In this document: one piece after another, positions 12,621 to 22,800 of the stretch
How the letters are laid out: each line of letters starts with the position of its first letter
Numbering within the stretch: the first letter of the stretch is position 1
Assembly: GCA_013398295.1 (NCBI GenBank)
Contig: VZSF01000014.1
Coordinates: forward strand, 187,644-251,643
Length of the DNA: 64,000 nucleotides
Source of the DNA: Chionis minor
Taxonomy: Eukaryota > Chordata > Aves > Charadriiformes > Chionididae
Reading direction: 5' to 3'
Notes under the pieces: model-generated
Seen by the model: the letters and a program-made list of their open reading frames with translations, nothing else
What the model was told of the DNA's origin: nothing
Database searches by the model: none
Translations under genes and position numbers: made by a program

Positions 12621-14579
12621 TTTGGGTGTGCTGATATTTTTTCCTTAGGGCTTGGAATACATTATCTTAGCATTAAAAATACAGTAAGAATGTAATTTTT
12701 TTTTTAAACTAATGACACTAATTTTAGCTGAGAAAAAGTTTTCATCTTTACGGTTGAGATGTTACACCCTCTCATCCTACAAAAATATTTGTTTCCTTGT
12801 ATTGCCTGCAAGCAGCAGAGCTTTAAGTAACTACTTTTCCCTAAAGACAATCTCAATTACACTGAAAATCTCACAAGTGTTAGCAGCTTGTGACTGGAAG
12901 ACCATAGAAGAAATTTACAGAAATCCTAGCCTCCTCTTAATAAGGATGCATTTCTAATGATAGTATGAACCTTGAGCTTATTCTAAAATAGATTTAAGAA
13001 CATTCTCACATGCAAGTCTGAACATTTTGTTCTAAAATTGCGCAGAAGTAACTCCTGAAGAACATTGGTTATTCACGTATCAGTTTTTCATCCAATTAAA
13101 ACTTAGCTTTCTTTTCTTATTGCCGCAGAAGAAGAAATTGCTAAGTTGGATGCTGTCTTTTGAGCTCCATAGGAATTGGTATCCACAATAAAAATTTACT
13201 CTTCTCTTTTCAGTGGTCAAGTCTAACTGGTAGCCCTCTTACATAAAGCTCAGGACTGAGATATTTCATTCAGATCATACTAAGTTTAATTTACAATTGC
13301 TGGGCAATATAAAGTTGTGGATTAGACAGCAGCTTCAGAAGAAAGTGTTTCAGTCTTCAGTTTTTCCCTACTAACCTCATCAAAACTAATGTTATATTTC
13401 TAGCACTGCATTCAAAATGAGGGCTTTTTTACTTTTGTAGATTCGGAAATTTGCAGGAGTAAAACCAGATTCAGGACCAACGCCTTTAACATGAGCAGTG
13501 AAATATTGTTTTGTTTTCTGTCAGTGAATTGAACTAACAAACCTGTAATTTCACGGGAATTGACTTTTCTGATAGATTCCTGCACTTAAATTTAATGATG
13601 AAATCATTGTGGCAATCCTTTCTGATTTTCTGTTTAAAGCCTTCCTCTTGTCTTGTTTACGTCAATTTTTTTTTAGTTTTGTGAAACTTTTTAAACAGAA
13701 CCATACATACAATTTTTACTTTTTTTCCTGACAAATAGAGTCAAAGTATGATCCTCTGAACAGGCATTAATTTCCAAGTTTGTGATTCATTTGTCTTCAC
13801 CTGCGAAGATGGGATCTAATATAAAATTTCCTCCCATTGGACATATTTTTTGCAGTATGAAATTGTCATTCATAATAGAGACAGCTGTAAAATCAATTCA
13901 GAGAGCAACCTGTTATGCATCTTCGGAAGAGTAAACTTTTAGCATCCTTTGTCAAGGATTTCTATAGTTTCTATGTGAAGAACTTTTGTTTGTTTGTTTG
14001 CTTGTTTTGAAATAGTTACTCAGCAACTTTATTTGATGTCCTCAGTTCGTGTATCACAAGGTAAAGTAAACGGTTCTTTGTGCAACTCAAGTTCTGGTAG
14101 GCTTTTATAAAAATATATTGGTCACCTCTCTTCTGTCAGAGTTCCTGCATGTTCTTGCATGTATTACCTACCTTTGTTTCTCCTTCATAGCCTTCTCCAA
14201 ATCTTTCTGATTGTGCTATATCCATTTTTTTTAGACCGCTGAAGTCTAGACAATTTACAACATACAAGATGCAGGCATGTGGTGGGTTTACACAGTGACT
14301 TAGTGATAATTTCTTTTCTGTGCTTACTACCATCAAATATAATTTCAAATAATGAATAGATTCAATGTTCCACTTTTTGAGCTATTCCTCCAGAAAAATA
14401 CAAAGCAGAAGTGTAACATGCAAGGACCAATATCCACTGAAATAAGCAGGAGCCTTTGATTAACTTCACTTTGATGAAACCCTAAAACTATCTAGGAAGA
14501 AGGTACAGGGGCCAGAGTATATTAAAATCATTTCTACTACCCTGCATGGAATCCAAGACAGGAGCAGTTCTAGATTAGA
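12621..14579. other. Non-genic sequence, nothing recognised
   Basis: AT-rich sequence with short frames only. A TTTG-type run occurs near 13988-14010. No gene or named repeat is seen. Confidence 0.5.
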
Positions 14580-16175
14580 TAGTGCTGGACATGCTATTTC
14601 TCATACAAGTCAGGATGCTGTTGGCCGCCTTGGCCACCTGGGCAACACAACCAGCTTATATTCAGGCAGCTTTCAACCAATGCCCCCAGGTCCTTTTCTG
14701 CCAGGCAGCTTTCCAGCCACTCTTCCCCAAGCCTGCAGCGCTGCCTGGGGTTGTTGTGACCCAAGTGCTGGGTCCTGCACTTGGCCTTGTTGTATCTCAT
14801 ATCATTGACCTCGTCTCATCAATCCAGCCTGTCGAGATCTCTCTCCTGCCCTCAAGCAGATGAACACTCCCACCCAACTTGGTGTCATCTGAAAACTTAC
14901 TGAGGGTGGACTTGATCCCCTCGTCCAGATTGTTGATAAAGACATTAAACGAACCTGGCCCCAATACTGAGCCCCGAGGAACACCACTTGTGACTGGCCA
15001 CCAACGGAATTTAACTCCATTCACCACAACTCTTTGGGCCCAGCCTTCCAGACAGTTTTTTACTCAGCAAAGAGTACACCCATCCAAGCCATGAGCAGCC
15101 AGTTTTCTCCAGGAGAATGCTGTGGGGAACCGTGTCAAAGGCTTTACTAAAGTCCAGGAAAACATCATCCACAGCCTTTCCCTCATCCACTAAGTGGGTT
15201 ACCTGGTCACAGAAAGAGATCAGGTTTGTTAAGCACAGCCTGCCTTTCATGAATCCGTCCTTACTGGGCCTGATCAACTGGTTGTCCTGCATGTGCCATG
15301 CAATGGCACTCAGGATGATCTGCTCCATATCCTTCCTCAGCACCAAGGTCAGACTGACCACCCTGTAGTTTCCCGGATCCTCCTTCCATCCATTCTTGTG
15401 GATGAACATCACATTTGCTAACCTCCAGTCAACTGGGACCTCCCCGGTTAGCCAGGACTGCTGATAAATGATGCAAAGTGGCTTGGCGAGCACTTCCACC
15501 AGCTCCCTCAGTACCCTTGGGTGGATCCCATCCAGCCCCATAGATCTGTGTGTGTCTAAGTGGTGTAGCAGGTCACTCACCATTTCGCCTTTGGATTAAG
15601 GGGGCTTCGTTGTGCTCCCCATTCCTGTCTTCTCATGCAGGGGGATGGGTACTCAGGGAACAACTGGGCTTACTGTTAAAGACTGAGGCAAAGAAGGCCT
15701 TAAGTACCTCAGCCTTTTCCTCATCCTTGTTCCCACCCTCCCCCCATCTACTAAAGGATGAAGATTCTCCTTAGTCCTCCTTTTATTGCGAATGTATTTA
15801 TAGAAACTTTTTTTATTGCCCTTAACAGCAGAATCCAGGTTAAGTTCTAGTTGGGCTTTGGTCCTTCTAATTTTCTCCCTACATAACCTCACATCTTTGT
15901 AGTCCTTATGAGTGGCCTGCCCTTTCTTCCAAAGGCCATAAACTCTTCCCTTTTTTCCTTGAGTTGCAGCTATAGCTCTCTGATCAGTCAAGCTGGTCTT
16001 TCCCCCAATGGCTCATTCTTTGGCATATGGGGACAGCCTACTCTTGAACCTTTAAGACCTTATTCTTGAAAAACATCAAGCCTTCCTGGACTCCTTTGCC
16101 CTTCCAGACTGCCTCCCAAGGGACTCTGTCAACCAGGTTCCTGAATAGATCAAAGTCTAACATATACATTTTTGG
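14580..16175 (-). mobile_element. CR1 LINE ORF2 fragment, minus strand
   Basis: Read on the minus strand from 16175 downward, this is a typical avian CR1 ORF2 fragment. The pre-RT linker (KSFYKYIRNKRRTKENL) lies near 15780-15830, the 'GLDGIHPRVLRELVEVLAKP' RT segment near 15480-15540, and 'DFSKAFDTVPHSILLEK' near 15110-15160. The '[13 protein letters not shown]' segment is near 14950-14990 and the catalytic FSDDTKLGG near 14870-14895. The longest surviving open block is 15011-15583 (190 codons). A frameshift near 15010 separates it from the catalytic block. The element stops near 14580 inside the 'ANSILTCMRN'-type segment, so its 3' end is missing as well as its 5' end. Confidence 0.9.
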
Positions 16176-18408
16176 TTTTGATTTGCTCATGATTTGATGT
16201 TCTAACCTCTGACTGCTATTTCTGGCTAGTAGCAGGTATTTCTGGCTGCTTCATTATGCTAGTTCACACCTTGATTTTACATAAATGGTACTTCTGTACT
16301 GCTTTCTTTCAGCACCTACGCATTTTTTAAATGAAATAGACTGTCATACTCAAAGTTTTTCAGTGTAAAAGAAGAAATAAAGTGGTATTCATGAGTAATG
16401 ACAGTCACTAATAATTTCTCCAATTAATAAACTAATGATGAAAATCAGCTGGAACAAAGTGTTAGGATGCTTCAAACGCTAAATCAAATGACATCTCAAA
16501 CATCATCTAGTACTTTAAGTCTTTGTTTATGCAAGAGCTCTCTGGGGAGTATGTGGAAGTAAAACTATGGTGCTGGACTAATATGAGTTTCTTTCACAGT
16601 TAACTATAGTTAATAAACTTTTCTGATATAAAGCTGAGACAACCTGAGACCATGGTGCTGTCACGTTGACAGACTGTGAAGGTGGTTACACATCTTCATT
16701 TCCTCTGCAGACCCTCTCTGATTGCATCTATCATCAACATTGCCTTCAATTACTGGTGGTAAGAGAAAAACACTTTTGTGCTATGAGTGACCACTTGAGT
16801 GTTTTTTGCACAGTTTTTTGGGAACATTAGCATCTGACTCTTTCTGTTCTTCGTTCATGAGAAACAGGAAGGACAATTTATGTTGTCTCTATGAGCAACA
16901 GTAAAATCATGTTTATGTGCTGCTGGCTATTTCAGTTCTGCTAAATAAACACAATACCCCTGCAGGCATCACTTCGTTCTTTTTAAATGGGCCCATTCAG
17001 CAATGAGGAGCTTCACAGCTATCAACAGTGGCCAATTTTCTGTTTATCATCAACAAAAGAGACCAAAGTCTCTGTGACTCAGACCTCATGGTATACACCC
17101 ATGGTATATAGACCTGTATAAGTCTACTGTTGAACTCAACGGGCTTTTTAAATTCCAGATTTATAACCTGCCTCTTTTAGATCCTGTCTGCCCTTCCGAG
17201 TGCCCTCCCACCTCTGAATTCTGATGTGCTCATCACTCATGATATAATGAAGCAGAACTTTGGAACTCCAAGCCCTACTATCTCTCTTCTTCTTGGTCTA
17301 ACCAAGTTAAGTGCAATTAAAAGAAAAAAGCATCTAATTTACATTATTATTTCATACTCTTTATTTTAAATTTCTTAATATTTTGAAGAAAATGCTTTTA
17401 ATAACTAGTTCTTGGAGGGTTTGTTAAAAGAGAGTTTTAAAATATTTTCTTCTTGTCAAGGAATGGAAAGGAACATAAAAAATAAAATGGCAATACTGAA
17501 TTTTCCTACATTTACTTGCCTAGTTCTGCATGTATTCAGAGTCTGAAGCATTGAAACTGATGAGCTTTCATAGAAGTATAAACAACTAGCAAATTTGGGC
17601 ATCTTCAATGGTAAAACAGAATTTTGAGGATAAGTTTTTCACTTAAGCACGAATAGTTGCAAGAAACACTTCAGAAAACATCTTGTCTATTCACTTCTTT
17701 CTGATAGAGCGCTGTTTCTTTCTGCAGAACCCTGGCGTTAACTATCTCACCTAATAAAGTGCCTTGCTACCTAACCTAATCACAGCCCCAGGCTCTCGAA
17801 TCTAAAACAAGTAGCACTCAGCTTCATTCTCTAGGAAGGGCACTTCACATGGGAAATTTACCCCAAAGGGATTGATTCATTCCAGTGACACTGTCCCTTA
17901 AACTCTACTCCTGCTCTAATGAGTATTTTATTATATTGTTTTAAAGCTCTCGAAGTAAAAAAATTGAGAAAGCCTGAAATACTGTTTGATCAGTGCACTT
18001 ATACAGGAGTTGCAAGTTTCAACATCTTAATCAAGGTCCAGTTAACCATGCTGGCATATGCACTATTGTTAGTGAGAAGGAAGATTTAATGTGGCTCTGG
18101 AGATCTAGAGATGAATAGCTACTCCACTGAGGAATACGTACAAACTACTAGGAAGACAAGAGAGAAAAAGCAATTTGAAGTACCTGGATAAACTGTGAGC
18201 CAGAGAGAATTTCAGATAGACCAAAACTTGTGTAAGCAGCAGCGATGTTGCAAAGAGTAAATAAAGTCCAACAGCATGAGCTGAATAGAAAAAACCCCAC
18301 AAACTACTCCACGCTGTGTTCAACCATTTATCCTCTGTACTAGATACTGAATGATTGCCATGGAAATAATGTGATGGTATTGTTCAAAATATCAGATACG
18401 TTACCCGG
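16176..18408. other. Non-genic sequence, nothing recognised
   Basis: AT-rich DNA with short frames. I looked for divergent upstream exons close to the ICE1 promoter and found none that I can support. Confidence 0.5.
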
Positions 18409-18992
18409 TGTGCAATAGCCAATTCCATACGCCAGGACGAGACATTGATTATTTGAGTTGCGCAAGGCTGGGTGCTTGGGTGACACAAATCAAGCACACC
18501 ATGCAGGACTCAGTACAGTTTATATGCACATTTTGCTACAACATTATAATATTAATACCTCCTAATAATATTTGACTGATTAGTAATTTACATATGGTTA
18601 CACAATTGAGTTATAGCCACTACGCATGCTCATGGGAAGGGTCTTCACCTGGGCCCGGGTCTTTCTGACCCATGGGTGTGATTTTTACTATTATAATGAA
18701 GATAGTTCAGCTTAAGACGCTTAGAATTTTCACTTTTTTGCCAAGTTGGCTAAGCGTGTAGCCTAGTAGCATTTTCAAAATCCTTATGCCCACCTTGGTC
18801 TAGAATGTTTCTAAGGATAGTAACATTGCTTACTTTATTACATTGAGACTGCTTTCTCACATTCATCCTTGATGGACTCAAAGGATAGAATTCTCCTCAT
18901 CCGTGAGAATATACCCATTGTTCCTCACCACCAGTAACTGTTGACTATTTGAAAAGTGTGCCTTGTTATCAATGGGACCATTACCTCAACAG
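18409..18992 (-). mobile_element. Probable solo LTR of an endogenous retrovirus
   Basis: Read on the minus strand, the unit starts TGTTGAGG and ends TTGCACA, giving the TG...CA ends expected of an LTR. A TATAAA box lies near 18515-18520, about 110 bases before the proposed end, with R/U5-like sequence after it. Length of about 580 bp fits an avian LTR. No internal gag/pol/env sequence adjoins it. I could not find a perfect target-site duplication, so the ends are approximate and the family is not assigned. Its distal end lies about 770 bases upstream of the ICE1 start codon. Confidence 0.5.
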
Positions 18993-19388
18993 TTAACACA
19001 GCGTGGCACAACACAGTCAGCAGTTATTATCTATAACTTGTGTTTCTCTAAGGGACCGAATGCACGGCCCGCAACATGTGAGGTCTTCTCTCAGCTCACT
19101 CTGTTACAAGGACGTTGTGCAAGGGCCAGATGCAGGCAGCCATGATGATGACAAGCGATGCTACATACTGTCCTTAAAGATCTCTTTACGAGCGCCTGGA
19201 TGAAACGGGAAGCGGGATCTCTCGCCGTGAGTGGTACGCTCGCACAAGATACCGTTTTGGGATGGGAGGGGGGTGAGCTGAACTGGCATACCCTCATTTT
19301 AATTACGGGTTCTGCGTACGCCAGGGAATACCAACAGTGGACCGCGGCCCCATCAGGCAGCGACGCAGGAGGGCGGCCCGCCCGGCCC

Positions 19389-19398
19389 GCGCATGCGC
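19389..19398. promoter_or_regulatory. NRF1-type palindrome GCGCATGCGC
   Basis: A perfect 10-bp GCGCATGCGC palindrome, the core of the NRF1 consensus, lies in the CpG island about 360 bases upstream of the ICE1 start codon. NRF1 sites are common in promoters of this kind. Binding is inferred. Confidence 0.5.
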
Positions 19399-19757
19399 CG
19401 GGAGGACAGCAGGGCCCCCCTCAGACGTGCCTGTGCATTTCTTTTTTTTTTTTTTATTAGTACTCGTAGAAGGGCGTGGTACATGCAAGAGCAGCCGTTC
19501 CTTTCTGCGGGCCAAGGCGGTGTTCACCGGGCGCTTTCAACGTTTGGTCCCTGCGGAGGCCGCCGCCTTTTCTGCCGTCAGGCAGCAGCGCCGGCACCCT
19601 GGAGGAGGAGAGGGCGAGCGGGGTCCTTTCTTGAGGTGGCGGCGCGGGGCGTGTGACGCAGCCTGGGCCGTGATCCCCGCGCCGCTGCCGGGGCTGAGCG
19701 GTGGGAGGCGTGTGGCTGTGCCGGGCACCGGGGCCCAGCTGGGGCGCGGCGGTCACT

Positions 19758-19838
19758 ATGATGCCCGGAGAGACACCGCCGCCGCCGGCCGGGACTGCAG
19801 CCGCCGCGGCCTGCGCCAACTGCGGTGTTCTCCAGCAG
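19758..19838 (+). CDS. ICE1: ICE1 exon 1 (start codon, residues 1-27)
   Basis: It begins with two consecutive ATGs (19758 and 19761). The first has A at -3 and matches the human MMPGET start. Short Pro and Ala runs follow, then a CxxC (CANC) and VLQQ. The donor is gtagca, phase 0. Confidence 0.95.
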
Positions 19839-22800
19839 GTAGCAACGGGCCGCCGCCCCTGTGGCGCTGGAGCGCCTCGGGCGGGGTTTTTCCTTAAGGA
19901 CGCGACCGCGGGGCTGCGCCGGGCCGCTGGCGGGTGGGAAGTGACCGGGTGCCCGCAGTCGCCGCTCCCGGTGCGGCGGGAGCTGGGAGAGCCGGTGTGG
20001 CGGACGGGCGCATGTAAAAGGAGCTGCGGTGGCGAGCGCTAGCCGGGCGAAGCGCGGAAAAGTAGTTCGTGTCTCTGCGGCGGGCCCGGCGGGATCCGCT
20101 AGTGAATTGCTGGGCGTATCCTTTTGAGTTTGGTTCGGTGCGACGGAGGGAGTGTCATCATTCGTCTCCCTTTTTTAATTTTTTTTTTTTTTTTCTCCCC
20201 CATGCGAGCGTGTAGTTTTATAGTGTAGCGCTTTGAGTAGTGTTTGTTTCCCCTTTAAATGAGGGAAACGCTCTGCCGAGAGTTCAGCGGGCGGAGAAGG
20301 TCTTCGGACGCGCTTAGAATGAGGATGGATTGAGAATCTGGGAAACCTGGGCTCCAATGAGCCTGATGCCGTTCATTGGTGATCTTGTGCTAAAGCCTAA
20401 TTTGATTTCGAGAGGAGAAAATTGTGAGGCTTTTTAGTGTATAATCTACTGCAAAGGTAAAGTTTGAAGAGCTTTTATACTAAAGCTATACCTAAGTACG
20501 CATGCTTATGGAGCCTGCATTCTCTATGTGTATTTGTATGAATATATTTTTGGTGAACTAGTAACTCATTCGCTAGGAGAACTGAAAGAAAGAAGGCAGA
20601 TTATTGCATTGTGTAGAACATTAACTGTCAGTTTAGGGGTTGTTTATGGTGTATAGTACTGGTTTTTGGGGTGAAACTTCTTTACCAACTTGAGATTCTT
20701 CCTTACAGAATATAAATGAATATGTAGCCGCATTAATTGCACTGAAGCAAAAAATGATTGATGGAGAGTAAGTACAATTGCACAAGTGTGTTTCTTGTGT
20801 GTTTGTTTTGTTTGGGGTTTTTTCTTGCTTTGGTTTGTTTTTTATTGCTCTTAAGTTCTTAAAGCAATGCAGCAAATATGTTTTATGGAATTTAGGTATT
20901 TGTTAATGCACAAAACTAAATCCTCTTCAAAATGAAAGTAACTTTTTCACTAACAGATCCTAAATCTAGACTGTAAGACTTTAATTTATGCTCTAAAACA
21001 TGTATGTGTAATGGTAGCAGAACAGGGCTATTTTGTGTAGCTATAATAGCTTATATATTATTACGAATACTAGCAGAAGCAGCTCTTTGTAGAGAGTTAT
21101 TTCACTTTGTCTGTTGTGAAGAGTATGGTATGAGAACTAAAAGTGAAACACAGGTGTATACGAACCTTTTCAACAGAATTTAGTCCTAACATTAAGGTGT
21201 GAAATGCTGTTGGGATTAAATATCAGAATATGAAAAGCGAGGCCAAACGTTGGACAGAATGGTGAAGTTCTAAAATGATTCTCATAGCTTGCTTTCTCTT
21301 CTGTGATTGCTTCCACTTCTTCTCAATAACCATCAACATATGATTGTATGGAATAATGTGTTGAGATATGTTAAGTATACCTCCATACTATCGCCTCATG
21401 TTCTTGCTACATTTCCTAATTGTAATGGTTTATTTCTAATGTACTCTTTCCCAGATACGTGTCAATCTGTCTTTAGTGAATATGAATTTCAGTCCTGCGT
21501 TCTGGTTTCCAGAAAGTATTTAAGAGCGCCCTCACTGTCTTAACTGGGATCCTTTTCTTCAAAGCTCCTTTACTCTGTGTCCATAGATTCCTTCTCCTAC
21601 CTCCAAACTTTCTGTCCCTCCTCTCTGCCAGCGCATTTATTTCTTGTGGGAATTACCTCTCCTTTAACTACTTGCAACTCAGCACCTTAGCACCTTTCTT
21701 TTTTGCCTTACTTTATTGCTCTTAACTGTTGCAAGAAAAAGTAGTGCAGCCTTCTCTGTATGAGAGTTAACTGCTACGATATTTCTCTTTCTTGTCCTTT
21801 CTTCTTTCCATTCTTAAAAACCATAACATATGAGAGAATAACTTTCCTTGGTGCCGTCCTGTGGCCCACTGTACACCTTGGATCAGACTGTTACCTTTAT
21901 GGCTGCTAAGAGAATAGTGTAAAGATTAAAGCCTTTTAGGGTCTTTTGAACTATTTTTCTTACATTTTCTTATGTGTTCTTTCCTTGGAAAACATCCTTT
22001 TAAGTTTGGAAACTGGGATATGACTGTGATTATATGTATATTGCGTTCTTTACCTAAAAGATGTTTTTTAGTTTGGGTTCTTTTAAGTTAATTGTTACAA
22101 ATCCATGTAATTGCCAGTTGGTTGGGGTTTTTTTCTATTATAAAGCAGACTGATTTGAGGTTTGAATGGCCTAATGAAAAAAAATTGTTATATTGACTAG
22201 TATCAGAAAATACAAACCAATCTTACGCTTTTTGTATTTATCTGTAAAGCAAAAAGAAAGGTATCCTGAGACACGGTGAGAAAATGAGTAATGTCTTCTT
22301 TTTTCTTGCAGTCGTTTGTTGACAGAATATCAACAGAAATGCACTGATATCCTTTACTTATCTGTTAATGTTGTTGTAGAATTAGTATATAAACATTTCT
22401 TATAACAGGGCTTGAGGCTTTTTATTTAAGGTTTAAGTTAAGAGATGATGCTTCTAGTGAAGGACAGACTGGGTGGGCTTTGTAAAGAAAATAGGGCTTT
22501 GGAATTAAAACTGTCCATTTAAGATGCAGCCGTGTCTAATATATGGCTTAATATAGACCATTTGAAATCTGTGTTACTGAGAATGACTCAAGTTTTTTCA
22601 TGTAACAGAAGCTTCGCTTATTCACTTCAAAGGTATTGAAATACTTCAATTAAACGGTTCTGCAAGTGGTTTTTGGGTGGAAGTCTTTATTGGATATTTC
22701 TCTGCAAGTGATGATTGGATTGAAATATACTTAAAGATGTTCGATAAACTTTTTAATTTTTACCTTAACAAGAGATTACAGCTTCAGTTTGCTGAGCGGT

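Larger units (their letters stand above)
19310..20155 (+). promoter_or_regulatory. CpG-island promoter of ICE1
   Basis: GC content and CpG density rise sharply at about 19310 and fall again at about 20155, in otherwise AT-rich DNA. The island covers the presumed 5' UTR, exon 1 and the start of intron 1. No TATA box is near the start codon, as expected for a housekeeping CpG promoter. The transcription start cannot be fixed from sequence; I expect it in about 19400-19740. A T-run interrupts the island at 19442-19455. Confidence 0.85.

Noticed and set aside
14879..15774. Plus-strand frames of 71-83 codons
   Set aside because: They are antisense of the minus-strand CR1 ORF2 fragment.
19337..19897. 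186-codon frame across the CpG island
   Set aside because: It is in a different frame from ICE1 exon 1, overlaps the start codon, and its Arg/Ala/Gly-rich content is what GC-rich non-coding sequence gives.
19701..20042. Extended reading of ICE1 exon 1 upstream and into intron 1
   Set aside because: Upstream there is no ATG after the in-frame TGA at 19695 (19701 is GTG). Downstream, human similarity stops exactly at the donor after LQQ.
22780..22781. AG at 22780-22781 as an ordinary acceptor for exon 4
   Set aside because: It would need a GT donor that is absent at exon 3, and it shifts the frame to an early TGA. The AC two bases earlier fits instead.
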